NCBI GenBank assembly: GCA_021324815.1
Contig: JAJPIJ010000028.1
Coordinates: forward strand, 1 to 64,000
Direction: 5' to 3'
Origin: Gammaproteobacteria bacterium
GTDB taxonomy: Bacteria > Pseudomonadota > Gammaproteobacteria > JAJPIJ01
Length of the DNA: 64,000 nt
Position 1 is the stretch's first letter, and every line of letters begins with the position of its first letter. Shown piece after piece: positions 52,770 through 61,248 of the stretch. The translations under genes were made by a program, and so were the position numbers. The notes beneath the pieces were generated by a model that saw only the letters and a program-made list of their open reading frames with translations, searched no databases and had not been told where the DNA came from.

Positions 52770-53825
52770 CTATTCGCTCACGGCGATGGATTTCAGCGCG
52801 CTGACGCCGCTGATCGCAATTTGCGCGCCAGTGTCGAGTGGCGGCGCCTGCACCACCACTTCATCGCCGATGCGTGCGCCGGGCCGGACCTCAAGCGTCC
52901 TGAAACCGGTGGCGGTGCGCAGGAAGATCACCGACGCGTCGCCGAGCCGCGTGACGGCTGGGGCCGGCAGCAGCAGCGTGCCGGGCGCGGCCGCGTCGTA
53001 CAGCGTGGCCTCCAGCGTCTGGCCGGCGATGAGACCCCGGGGATCGGGGATTTCGAGGCGCGCCAGCGCCGAGCGCGTGGAGGGATCCAGTTGCAGGCCG
53101 ACCGCAATCACGGTCGCGCCAACCTGCACCGGCCCCACCGTCGCGCGCTGGCCGGGATGCAGCCTGGCAATCAGCGCCTCCGGCACCTGGGCCTCGCCCC
53201 ACAGTGCCGCGCTGTCGACGATGAACAGCGCGGTCGATTCGGCGCTGACCGCGGCACCGACCCGCAGGCCGTTTTCGACCGCGCGTCCGGCCACCGGCGC
53301 CAGCAACTCGATTTCCGTCTGCGACCCTTCCACCGGCTGTAGGCGGCCCATCAGCGTGCGCTTTTCCCGCAGGGCGGTCTCCCGGGCGCGATACTCGGCA
53401 CGGCTCTCCTCCAGCCGCCGCCGCGGCGCCAGCCCCTCCCGGACCAGCGCCTCATCGCGCCGCAGACGCATGTGCAGCATTTCCGTTTCGGCAGTCAGGC
53501 GGGCGATGTCCGCAGTCAGCGTCGCCAGCTCCCGGCTGTTTATGCGCAGCAGGGGCTGGCCGGCCCGGACGCTGTCGCCCTCCTGCACATGCAGGCGCGA
53601 CACTACGCCGCCCACCGGCGTGATCACCGCGTGCGTGTGAGTGGCCGGCAGCACCAGCCGCACCGGAACGACGCCCAGCGCCGCCTCGGTCACGCTGGAC
53701 GCTGCGCGGGATTCAACGCCGAGCGCCTGCAGCTGCTCGGTGCTGACGCGGATGTCGAGCGCCCCGGCCACCGGCGCACCCGTGAATGAAACCGCGAGCA
53801 CCGCAGCCGGAATCATCTTGTTCAT
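52770..53825 (-). CDS. RND periplasmic adaptor (CusB/CzcB-like)
   Basis: The start at 53825 follows GGAGG by six bases; an in-frame upstream ATG (53876) would cross the putative operator. The 351-residue protein has a signal peptide (MIPAAVLAVSFTGAPVAGA), lipoyl half-motifs (TPVGGVVSRLHVQEGDSVRA, LLAPVAGRAVENGLRVGAAV) and an alpha-hairpin between them (ADIARLTAETEMLHMRLRRD). A beta-barrel part follows (ATVGPVQVGATVIAVGLQLD). It links the pump to an outer-membrane channel. No N-terminal His/Met metal tail is seen. Confidence 0.88.
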   Translation of the reverse strand: MNKMIPAAVLAVSFTGAPVAGALDIRVSTEQLQALGVESRAASSVTEAALGVVPVRLVLPATHTHAVITPVGGVVSRLHVQEGDSVRAGQPLLRINSRELATLTADIARLTAETEMLHMRLRRDEALVREGLAPRRRLEESRAEYRARETALREKRTLMGRLQPVEGSQTEIELLAPVAGRAVENGLRVGAAVSAESTALFIVDSAALWGEAQVPEALIARLHPGQRATVGPVQVGATVIAVGLQLDPSTRSALARLEIPDPRGLIAGQTLEATLYDAAAPGTLLLPAPAVTRLGDASVIFLRTATGFRTLEVRPGARIGDEVVVQAPPLDTGAQIAISGVSALKSIAVSE

Positions 53826-53877
53826 CGGCCACCTCCGACAGATACGAATGGATATGCGGCCATTGTTTCGGATCAAG

Positions 53878-53894
53878 CTTTGAAAATGCTTAAA
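53878..53894 (-). promoter_or_regulatory. Candidate response-regulator site upstream of the efflux operon
   Basis: CTTTGA, five bases (AAATG), then CTTAAA: a degenerate form of the direct repeat at 56187-56203, sharing ATGCTTAA. It is 53 bases upstream of the adaptor start, a usual place for an activator site. Confidence 0.45.
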
Positions 53895-53972
53895 CCCGCC
53901 ATGGCGCGGCCGTGGCCGGCATTGGAAGGGGGGTACAGCCGCCGCGACCGGTCCCGCCCGCAGCGGCCCGAG

Positions 53973-55397
53973 TCACGGAACCGGGGGCTGTTTCTCCGCG
54001 TCCACCGACATGAGCGGCTGGAAGCCGGACACGGTCGTGCACAAGCGCTGGTCGGGCTCAAGCCGGTGGCTCACCGTCCATCCATGCACGCGGGCGACGG
54101 CGGCAACGAGGGCGAGACCAGCGCCCAAGTGCGGCGAAGCGGCCCCGGCCTGCGGCCCGCGCGCGCCCGCGAAAGGCTCACCCAACTGCGCGACGTCATC
54201 GGCCGACAGCGAGGGCGCGGCGTTGCGCACCCGCAGGCGGTCCCCGCCCAGCGCGATTTCGACGGCCGTTCCGGCGGGGGCATATTCGAGGGCGTTTTCG
54301 AGCAGATTCTTGCAAACGCTGTCGGCAAGTACCGGGTCCGCCTGCACCCACAATTCGGGCACCCGCGCGCCGGTCACCTGCAATCGACGACCCGCGATCT
54401 GCGGCTCGAGGCGGTGCAGATGACGGGCCACGAGCTCCGCCAGATTCACCGGCTCCCGAGCCGGCTTTTCGAGGCCGGCGTCGTAGCGCGCCAGCATCAG
54501 CAGCACGTTAACGATGGACTCCATCTGCTGCGCTGCGCCGCCCACCACATCCAGATGCGCGCGTAGGCCGGCAACCGTGTCGTCGAGCGCGCCGACCTCG
54601 GCGGTCATGCGCATCTCGGCGAGCGGCGTGCGCAGCTCGTGGGCGATGTTGCGCGCAAAGCGACGTTCGCTGGACAGGGCGTGATACAACCGGCGAATCA
54701 GGCTCGCGAATTTTTGCGTCACCGGCTGCAGTTCCACGGGCAGCGCGCGCATGTCGAAATCGGGCGGCGCCTGATCGGGATCGATGCGGGCGATCTCGCG
54801 TGCCAGGACGCGGACCGGCTTCAGGCCGCGGTCGACCGTCAGCCATGCCAGCGCGAGAATCACCGCCAGCGTGATGCCGGCGGCGGTCAGCAGCAGCAGG
54901 TGCAGGCGGATTTCGAGCGCGTCCCGCTCCGCGCTGGATTCCGCCAGCGTCACCAGCAGCCGGCCGCGCGGGTCGGCCGGCGGCAGATCAAAGGCCATGC
55001 TGACGGCGCGGCCCTCCCGCCCGTCCGGCAGACGCAAATCGAAGAACACCGGCCCGGCGCCGGCGTTCGCGGGCGGCGCGAGATCGAGATCGCCGGTCTC
55101 GGAGCGCGCCAGCGCGCGGCCCGACCGGTCCCACACCTTGTACATTTCCTGATGCACACCGGAGGCCGCCTCCACCGGCACCGGCGCGGCCGCCGTCCCC
55201 GTCGCCCGCTGCGCAAAGCGGGCGCCCAGGGCGCGGGCGCGATCAACCATGCTGTGATCGAAGCGGTTGCTGATTTCCCGATCGATCATCAGATCGAAGC
55301 CGGCCGTGAAGGCACCCAGGCACAGCGCCAGTGCCGCCGACAGGTTGATGACCAGCCGGCCGCGCAGCGAACCGCGCAGGCGCTCAAGCCAGCACAT
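53973..55397 (-). CDS. Sensor histidine kinase of the metal efflux cluster
   Basis: The 474-residue inner-membrane kinase has TM1 (VINLSAALALCLGAFTAGFD), a periplasmic loop of about 130 residues, TM2 (LLLLTAAGITLAVILALAWL), and a HAMP-like linker. Then come the H-box SSERRFARNIAHELRTPLAE, an N-box (SVCKNLLENALEYAPAG) and a G-box (HLGAGLALVAAVARVHGW). All catalytic motifs are present. The family resembles the CusS/PmrB/QseC-type kinases. It overlaps the response regulator gene by 14 bases. Confidence 0.92.
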   Translation of the reverse strand: MCWLERLRGSLRGRLVINLSAALALCLGAFTAGFDLMIDREISNRFDHSMVDRARALGARFAQRATGTAAAPVPVEAASGVHQEMYKVWDRSGRALARSETGDLDLAPPANAGAGPVFFDLRLPDGREGRAVSMAFDLPPADPRGRLLVTLAESSAERDALEIRLHLLLLTAAGITLAVILALAWLTVDRGLKPVRVLAREIARIDPDQAPPDFDMRALPVELQPVTQKFASLIRRLYHALSSERRFARNIAHELRTPLAEMRMTAEVGALDDTVAGLRAHLDVVGGAAQQMESIVNVLLMLARYDAGLEKPAREPVNLAELVARHLHRLEPQIAGRRLQVTGARVPELWVQADPVLADSVCKNLLENALEYAPAGTAVEIALGGDRLRVRNAAPSLSADDVAQLGEPFAGARGPQAGAASPHLGAGLALVAAVARVHGWTVSHRLEPDQRLCTTVSGFQPLMSVDAEKQPPVP

Positions 55398-56049
55398 AAC
55401 CGAATCCGCGCCGCGTTTCGATGAGCTCGCCCGCGCCGGCGCCGGCGAGCTTGGCGCGCAGCGTGCTCATCAGCACCTCGATGACCTTGTCGGACGCCTC
55501 GCTGTGGCTGGCGTAGAGATGCTCGAAGATTGCCGCGCGGCTCAGCACCTGGCCACGCCGGCGCGCCAGCAGTTCGAGCAGAGCGTATTCCTTGGGTGTC
55601 AGGGCCAGCCGCGCGCCGCCGACCCGCACCGTCTTGGTCACGGTGTCGATGATGACGGTCCCGGCGGTCAGTTCCGTCGCCGGACGCTCCTGATCGCGGC
55701 GGCCCAGCGCCTGGATGCGCGCCCGCACCTCGTCGAACGAGAACGGCTTGATCAGGAAATCGTCGGCGCCGAGATCAAGGGCGCGCACGCGATCCTCCAC
55801 CTGATCCATCGCCGACAGCACCAGCACGCGCGTCTGGAGCCGCGCTGACCGGATGTGCTGGAGCACCTTCCAGCCGTCGACGCGCGGCATCATGAGATCG
55901 AGCACGACGACGTCATACGGATAGCGTTCGAGGTAGGCCAGCGCGTCCTGGCCGTCCACGGCCGCATCGACGACCAAGCCCTGCGCGGTGAGGCCGGTTT
56001 GCAAAAGGGATCGCATGCGCTCGGAGTCTTCGACAATCAGGATCCGCAT
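55384..56049 (-). CDS. OmpR-family response regulator (PmrA/QseB/CopR-like)
   Basis: The Met at 56049 (MRILIVEDSERMRSLLQTGL) gives the family's standard 220-odd residues; the open frame extends to 56139. The receiver has the acidic pair in VED, phospho-Asp in VVLDLMMPRVDGWKVL, and Lys in LIKPFSFDEV. The winged-helix output domain has LTPKEYALLELLARRRGQVL, SEASDKVIEVLMSTLRAKL and IETRRGFGYVLA. PmrA/QseB-type regulators bind CTTAA direct repeats, and such a site is present upstream. It probably regulates the efflux genes and itself. Confidence 0.92.
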   Translation of the reverse strand: MRILIVEDSERMRSLLQTGLTAQGLVVDAAVDGQDALAYLERYPYDVVVLDLMMPRVDGWKVLQHIRSARLQTRVLVLSAMDQVEDRVRALDLGADDFLIKPFSFDEVRARIQALGRRDQERPATELTAGTVIIDTVTKTVRVGGARLALTPKEYALLELLARRRGQVLSRAAIFEHLYASHSEASDKVIEVLMSTLRAKLAGAGAGELIETRRGFGYVLA

Positions 56050-56186
56050 GACCGGTTCCGCATCCGACTCGATGCCCGTGGCTGGTGAAGGGATGGGGGG
56101 CTTTGTCGTATGCATCAATGATAACGCCAGTTCCGGCACGATGCAGCGCGCGGAGCACGCCGTGACGGTTACTGTGGATCGCCGAA

Positions 56187-56203
56187 CTTAAGGGATGCTT
56201 AAG
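56187..56203 (-). promoter_or_regulatory. PmrA/QseB-type direct-repeat box, autoregulatory candidate
   Basis: CTTAAG, GGATG, CTTAAG is a perfect match to the CTTAA(G/T)-N5-CTTAA(G/T) site known for PmrA/BasR and close to that for QseB. It is about 140 bases upstream of the regulator's chosen start and 113 bases upstream of the divergent NlpC gene. CTTAAG is itself palindromic, so the strand is not defined. Confidence 0.6.
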
Positions 56204-56315
56204 GCCCGGCGGCCGATGCGGCGCAGCATGCAATGAAACCGCACATCATTTATGCTTTTCAGCGTCGCTGAAAAACTTTATCCCGCTGGGTCGCTGGAAA
56301 AGGGGGTTGGGGAGG

Positions 56316-56858
56316 ATGCGGGCAGGTCTGCTGGTATCGGTGTTCTTGCTGCTTTGCGGCTGCGCCGCCACCCCGCCGGCGCCGGTCACCGACAAATCCA
56401 TCCCGCCGTCGGAATATTCCACCCAGGCGCCGTTGCCGCCCGCCGCCCCGACGCCCGGCACGTCGCTCGTGGAATTGCTGGCCTATGCCGAAAGCCTCCG
56501 GGGCGCGGCCTATCATCCGGGCGGGACGACGCCGCAACAGGGTTTCGATTGCAGCGGCTTCGTGCAGCACGTGTACGGCCGCTGGGGGGTTTCATTGCCG
56601 CATAACGCGGATGAAATGGCGCGCGGCCTGCCGGCCGTCAATCCGATGAATCCCCAACCCGGCGACCTGGTGTTCTTCAATACCCTCGGCCGCGCCCATT
56701 CGCATGTCGGCATCTATCTGGGAAAGAACGAGTTCATCCACGCCCCCAGCCGCAGCAGCGAGACCGTGATGGTGTCGAGCCTCCAGGACGGCTACTGGCG
56801 CAAACGCCTCGATGGCGTGCGCCGGCCCGTCATTGCCTGGGCGCAAACCGCAAAATAG
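56316..56858 (+). CDS. NlpC/P60-family lipoprotein, cell-wall hydrolase
   Basis: ATG 56316 starts a 180-residue lipoprotein (MRAGLLVSVFLLLCGCAATP, lipidated Cys in CGC). The NlpC/P60 domain has all three catalytic elements: FDCSGFVQHVYG (Cys), AHSHVGIYLG (His) and FIHAPSRS (third His). The enzyme should cut peptidoglycan stem peptides at the outer membrane inner face. Length and layout match Spr/MepS- and NlpC-type hydrolases. It is divergent from the response regulator gene and may share its control region. Confidence 0.9.
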   Translation: MRAGLLVSVFLLLCGCAATPPAPVTDKSIPPSEYSTQAPLPPAAPTPGTSLVELLAYAESLRGAAYHPGGTTPQQGFDCSGFVQHVYGRWGVSLPHNADEMARGLPAVNPMNPQPGDLVFFNTLGRAHSHVGIYLGKNEFIHAPSRSSETVMVSSLQDGYWRKRLDGVRRPVIAWAQTAK

Positions 56859-56892
56859 CCCGCGCCCCCTCACCCGCCCATTGGCACGGCGG

Positions 56893-56962
56893 GCCTCTCC
56901 CGAACCTGTCCCATTCGACCAGCGTGGGACAGGCCCTGGGCGCAGTCGAAGGAGGGAGAGGC
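56893..56962. repeat. Nested palindrome between convergent genes
   Basis: GCCTCTCCC (56893-56901) pairs with GGGAGAGGC (56954-56962), and inside it CCTGTCCCA (56905-56913) pairs with TGGGACAGG (56925-56933). It lies between the ends of the NlpC (+) and rnfG (-) genes, so it may act as a two-way terminator. Inner TTCGAC...CAGGCCC resembles the repeat at 7542. Confidence 0.65.
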
Positions 56963-56976
56963 GGGACGGGCGTCTC

Positions 56977-57597
56977 TCATCGGGGTGGTGATGCGATTTC
57001 GTCGCGATGGGCGGCGTACAGCGCCAGCCCCTGATGCAGGGCATTGGTCACCGCGCGCGAGGTGATGGTCGCGCCGCTCAAGGCGTCGAACTCGCCGCCA
57101 TCGGGCCTGACCGACCAGCGCTCCGGCGGCGGATCGGAGAGCGAGCGCCCGCTGAAGCGCGCCAGCCAGTCGGAATGGCGCGGATCGACGTTGGCGCCCA
57201 GACCCGCCGTCTCGTGCTGCTCCAGCACCCGCACCGCGTGCAGCCGCCCCTCCGCCTCCACACCGATCATGAGCCGCAGCGGCGCGTTGTAGCCCGGCGC
57301 GGAGGTGATCGCGAGCGCCGCGCCGATCAATACGCCCGCCCGCCGCGCCGGATAAATCGCAAGTTTCTCCCGCCCGCCGAAATAGTCCGGATCGGTGAAT
57401 TGCACCGCCTCCTTCAGCACGTCGTTGTCGTATCCCGGCGGCAACACCTGCCGCAGATCCCGCAGCAGATGCTGCTCCGCCGCCATGCCGGCGCGGGCGG
57501 CGGTGTAGCCGTCGACGACCTTCAACACCGCGCCGGAAAACAGGCTTACGATCAGCACGGCGAGCGGCGCACGCCACGAGCGCGGGCGCGCGTTCAC
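56977..57597 (-). CDS. rnfG: Rnf complex subunit RnfG
   Basis: GTG start at 57597, overlapping the rnfD stop as GTGA; 206 residues. An N-terminal membrane anchor (APLAVLIVSLFSGAVLKVVD) is followed by the FMN-binding domain with the covalent-flavin motif FDALSGATITSRAVTNAL, where the last Thr of SGAT carries FMN. LIGAALAITSAPGYNAPLRL and LEQHETAGLGANVD are further family blocks. Last gene of the rnfABCDG operon; rnfE is not next. Confidence 0.93.
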   Translation of the reverse strand: MNARPRSWRAPLAVLIVSLFSGAVLKVVDGYTAARAGMAAEQHLLRDLRQVLPPGYDNDVLKEAVQFTDPDYFGGREKLAIYPARRAGVLIGAALAITSAPGYNAPLRLMIGVEAEGRLHAVRVLEQHETAGLGANVDPRHSDWLARFSGRSLSDPPPERWSVRPDGGEFDALSGATITSRAVTNALHQGLALYAAHRDEIASPPR

Positions 57598-58619
57598 GCC
57601 GGCGCCCCCAGGATGCGCGGCTGGGTGTGACGTTCGATGAGCGGCGCGGCGCCGTTCATGATCAACACCGCGAAGGCCACGCCGTCGGGATAATTGCCGA
57701 AGGTGCGGATGAGATAAATCAACAGCCCCACCGCCGCGCCGAACACGAGCCGGCCGCGTGGCGTGCCGGGCGCGGTGATCGGATCGGTGGCGATGAAAAA
57801 GGCGCCCGGCATGGTGGCGCCGCTGAACAGATGCAGCAGCGGCGAGGCGTAGCGATCGCCGTCCGCCAGATGAAAAGCGGCGGCGGTGAGAAACAACGCC
57901 GCCAGCGCCGCGACGGGTATCTGCCAGCGGATCACGCCGGTCCACAGCAACCACAACCCGCCCAGCAACGCCGCGACGTTGACCCACTGGGCGTTGCGAT
58001 CGCCGAGCATTCCGTAAACCGGCTGCGCGGTGATTTCCGACAGCATCTTCATGGCGCGCAACTGCGTGCGCGTGTATTCCAGCACCGTGGCGCCGCTGTA
58101 GCCGTCGGCCATGGATGAGGCACCGCCGGCAAGGCGCACGAGGGATTCAATCCACCCCGGCGCGGCGTGTCCGGCGTCGATCGGCGCCCAGGCCTTCATC
58201 GCCACCGGGAAGCACAACAGCAAAAAAACGTAGCCGCCCATCGCCGGATTGAAGAGATTGTGGCCGAGACCGCCGTAGGCGTGCTTGACCAGGGCGAGCG
58301 CGAATACGAGACCCAGCACCGTGAGCCACCATGGCGCCCACGGCGGCATGGCCAGCGCAAACAGCGTGGCCGTGACCGCCGCGCTGCCGTCGCTCAAATG
58401 CGGCTGCAGCGGCAGACCGCGCCAGCGCAGCATCAGCGCCTCCACGGCATGCGCGACGAGGATCGCCCACAACCACTGCATGAGCGCGCCGGGACCGTAA
58501 CAATAAAACATGGCGATCAGCGTCGGGACGAGCGCCACCAGCACCCGTCGCATCACCAGCGCGACCGATGTGGCCTGATGCAGATGCGGCGAACTCGCGC
58601 CGCTGGAAACCGTCGTCAT
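57594..58619 (-). CDS. rnfD: Rnf complex subunit RnfD
   Basis: The 341-residue membrane protein (about nine helices) has LVKHAYGGLGHNLFNPAMGG, typical of RnfD/NqrB, and the covalent-FMN motif in ADGYSGATVLEYTRTQ. ATDPITAPGTPRGRLVFGAA and FGNYPDGVAFAVLIMNGAAP complete the family pattern. It overlaps rnfC by ATGA and rnfG by GTGA. It forms part of the ion-conducting core. Confidence 0.94.
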   Translation of the reverse strand: MTTVSSGASSPHLHQATSVALVMRRVLVALVPTLIAMFYCYGPGALMQWLWAILVAHAVEALMLRWRGLPLQPHLSDGSAAVTATLFALAMPPWAPWWLTVLGLVFALALVKHAYGGLGHNLFNPAMGGYVFLLLCFPVAMKAWAPIDAGHAAPGWIESLVRLAGGASSMADGYSGATVLEYTRTQLRAMKMLSEITAQPVYGMLGDRNAQWVNVAALLGGLWLLWTGVIRWQIPVAALAALFLTAAAFHLADGDRYASPLLHLFSGATMPGAFFIATDPITAPGTPRGRLVFGAAVGLLIYLIRTFGNYPDGVAFAVLIMNGAAPLIERHTQPRILGAPA

Positions 58620-60136
58620 GCCGGCCCGCCCCGTTCCCCGTCCGGCGGCTCGCTGGCGGCGCGCCGGGCGCGGACGCGCTCGACGGCGGCCGCGATCTCC
58701 GCGCGCAGCGCCTCCCGGTCCTCTCCGGCCGCCGCCGGCAGCGGAGATGCCGTCGCGGAGCCGGCCTGATCAGCGGCCTGGCGCCGCTGATGGCGCTCGT
58801 ATCGCCCGCGATTCTCCGCCGCCGCGCGCTGCCGGCGCTCGGCGGCGGCGATGGCTGCCTTGGCCGCCCGGAAATAACCCACCAGCGGAATGTGGCTGGG
58901 GCAGACGTAGGCGCAGGCGCCGCACTCAATGCAATCGAAAAGATTCAAATCCTGCGCGGCGTCAAGATCGCCGGCCTTCGAATACTCGTACAGCGCGCGG
59001 GCGTTGAGCTGCACCGGACAGACCCGCAGGCACTCACCGCAGCGTATGCACGGCATGGCCGCCAGGAACGCCGGTGCCGCCTCCTGCACCAGGAGGCAGT
59101 TCGTCACCTTGGTCACCGGCACCTCCAGGCTGCACAGCGCCATCCCCATCATCGGCCCGCCCATGATCACGCGCTGATCGCCGCCGCGCCAGCCGCCCTC
59201 CTGCAACAGGTGGCTCACGGGTGTGCCGATCAGCGCCCGCCAGTTGCCCGGCCGCGTCATGCCGCCGGTCACCGTGACGTAGCGCGAGGTGAGCGGCCGC
59301 CCCTCCACCACCGCCGCGTACACCGCCCGCGCGGTGGCGACGTTGTGCATCAGCACGCCCGCCTGTATGGGCAGGCCCTTGCTCGGCACCTCGCGACCGG
59401 TCAGCAGCTTGATCAACTGCTTCTCGCCGCCGGCGGGATAGATCGCCGGCACCGTTCCGATGGTCACACCCTCCGCCGGATGCGCCTGCAACGCGGCCAG
59501 CGCCTCCGGCATGTCCTCCTCCACGGCGATGAAACATTCGCCCGCGTTCACCGCCCGCTTCAGCCAGCGCGCGCCGGCCACGATTTCGGCGGCGTGTTCG
59601 CGCATCAGGCGATCGTCGCAGGTGATGTACGGCTCGCACTCGACGCCGTTGATGATCAGGGTGCGCACCGTGCGCGTCAGCCCCTCCCTGACCTTGACGT
59701 GCGAGGGAAAGCCGGCGCCGCCCATGCCGATGACACCGGCCTCCGTGAGCCGCCGCTGTATGGCATCGCCATCCGCGTCCGCCGGCAGCGACGGCCAGGG
59801 ATCGATGCCGCGATCCTCGCCGTCCACCTCGATGACGATGCTCGCCGTCATCACATCGCCGGGCGCGACCGGATAATCAAGGATGTCACGAACCGTGCCC
59901 GAGGTGGCGGCATGCAGGGCCTGGCTCACGTAGGAATCCGGCTCGGCGAGACACTGCCCCTTCAACACGCGGTCGCCGGGGCCGACGACGGGCCGCGCCG
60001 CCGTGCCGATGTGGCTGCGCAGCGGGTAAATCAACCGCGCCGGCAGCGGCGGCGCGCGTGACGGCTCCGTGTTGGAGAGGTTCTTGTGGCGCGGCACGCG
60101 CACGCCGCCGCGCCAGGCGTGCCGCGGCAGCGTCAC
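58616..60136 (-). CDS. rnfC: Rnf complex subunit RnfC
   Basis: GTG start at 60136 overlaps the rnfB stop as GTGA; 506 residues. The N-terminal barrel and Rossmann-like NADH/FMN-binding domain show [20 protein letters not shown] and [18 protein letters not shown]. Two 4Fe-4S motifs follow: [20 protein letters not shown] and [19 protein letters not shown]. The C-terminal Ala/Arg-rich coil ([20 protein letters not shown]) is common in gammaproteobacterial RnfC. It is a peripheral membrane subunit that takes electrons to or from NAD(H). Confidence 0.94.
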   Translation of the reverse strand: MTLPRHAWRGGVRVPRHKNLSNTEPSRAPPLPARLIYPLRSHIGTAARPVVGPGDRVLKGQCLAEPDSYVSQALHAATSGTVRDILDYPVAPGDVMTASIVIEVDGEDRGIDPWPSLPADADGDAIQRRLTEAGVIGMGGAGFPSHVKVREGLTRTVRTLIINGVECEPYITCDDRLMREHAAEIVAGARWLKRAVNAGECFIAVEEDMPEALAALQAHPAEGVTIGTVPAIYPAGGEKQLIKLLTGREVPSKGLPIQAGVLMHNVATARAVYAAVVEGRPLTSRYVTVTGGMTRPGNWRALIGTPVSHLLQEGGWRGGDQRVIMGGPMMGMALCSLEVPVTKVTNCLLVQEAAPAFLAAMPCIRCGECLRVCPVQLNARALYEYSKAGDLDAAQDLNLFDCIECGACAYVCPSHIPLVGYFRAAKAAIAAAERRQRAAAENRGRYERHQRRQAADQAGSATASPLPAAAGEDREALRAEIAAAVERVRARRAASEPPDGERGGPA

Positions 60137-60636
60137 CCCGCCCCCCGCGCCGCCGGCACAGGCCGCAACTGAATGCAGTCCACCGGGCACGGCGGCAGGC
60201 ACAAACCGCAGCCGGTGCACAGCGCCGCGATCACGGTGTGCATCAGCCTGGGCGCGCCGACGATGGCGTCCACCGGGCAGGCGTCCAGACAGAGCGTGCA
60301 GCCGATGCACAGGCGCTCATCAATCACCGCCACCCGCGCCGGCGGCGACACCGGCGCGGGCAGTGGCTCCACGCCCAGCAGATCCGCCAATGCCGCGACC
60401 GTCGCCGCGCCGCCGGGCGGACAGCGGTCGATCGCCGCCTCGCCGCGCGCCACGGCCTCGGCATAAGGCCGGCAGCCATGATAACCGCACAAACCACATT
60501 GGGTCTGCGGCAACAGCGCGTCGATGCGTTCGGTTTTTTCCGCCAACGCCGCGTCGTCGCGGCCGCCGCGCGCGGGCCGTGTCACCGCCAGTCCCGCCGC
60601 GAGACCCAGAATTGCCAGCAACAGCCACGGCAGCAT
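60133..60636 (-). CDS. rnfB: Rnf complex subunit RnfB
   Basis: The 167-residue protein has an N-terminal membrane helix ([18 protein letters not shown]). A 4Fe-4S domain follows ([20 protein letters not shown], with a later Cys in DRCPPGG), then two ferredoxin-type motifs ([32 protein letters not shown]). It passes electrons between ferredoxin and the complex. Its start overlaps the rnfA stop (TGATG). Confidence 0.94.
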   Translation of the reverse strand: MLPWLLLAILGLAAGLAVTRPARGGRDDAALAEKTERIDALLPQTQCGLCGYHGCRPYAEAVARGEAAIDRCPPGGAATVAALADLLGVEPLPAPVSPPARVAVIDERLCIGCTLCLDACPVDAIVGAPRLMHTVIAALCTGCGLCLPPCPVDCIQLRPVPAARGAG

Positions 60637-61211
60637 CAGAAAACGCCCTTCAGCCCCTGCCAGCCGAGCGACATGAGTCCCAGTGTGATCACGGTGATGG
60701 GCGCGCCGCGGAAGGCCGCCGGCGTCTCGGCCAGCGCCAGCCGCTCACGCAGCGCCGCGAGCATCAGCAGCACCAGCGCGTAGCCCGCCGCCATGCCCAG
60801 CCCGCCCAGCACGGCGGCAAAAAATCCATCAAATTTTTCCACCGCCAGCAGCGCCGCGCCCAGCACCAGGCAGTTGATTCGGAACATCGGCAGGAAGACG
60901 GCGTATTGCTCGTGCAGGCGCGGGAGCCATCGCAGCACCGTCAGCTCCAGCAGCCGCAACACCAGGAAAAACACCAGCACCCACGCCGGCAACTGCCAGG
61001 CCGCGAGTTCCAGCGGCGCCAGCACCCCGGCCTGCACGGCGTAACCGGCGACCGCCAGCAGCGGCACGACCACAAGGGTCACGAACGCCATGTCCTGCGC
61101 CACCTCGTAACGCCGCGACAGCGCCAGCAGCGGGCACAGCCCCAGTTGATATTCCAGCGCCAGGTTGCCGGCGAGGGCCATGGTCCAGAAACCGTAGGCG
61201 GCGTGCGACAT
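60636..61211 (-). CDS. rnfA: Rnf complex subunit RnfA
   Basis: The 191-residue six-helix membrane protein has [20 protein letters not shown] near the N-terminus and [20 protein letters not shown] in the middle, the paired Cys-containing segments shared by RnfA/RnfE that hold a 2Fe-2S cluster between subunits. First gene of the operon; the promoter should lie in 61212-61248, close to nspC, so both could be co-transcribed. Confidence 0.93.
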   Translation of the reverse strand: MSHAAYGFWTMALAGNLALEYQLGLCPLLALSRRYEVAQDMAFVTLVVVPLLAVAGYAVQAGVLAPLELAAWQLPAWVLVFFLVLRLLELTVLRWLPRLHEQYAVFLPMFRINCLVLGAALLAVEKFDGFFAAVLGGLGMAAGYALVLLMLAALRERLALAETPAAFRGAPITVITLGLMSLGWQGLKGVF

Positions 61212-61248
61212 GGCCCCATCTTACTCCACGGCTCAGAGCCCCGGCATC

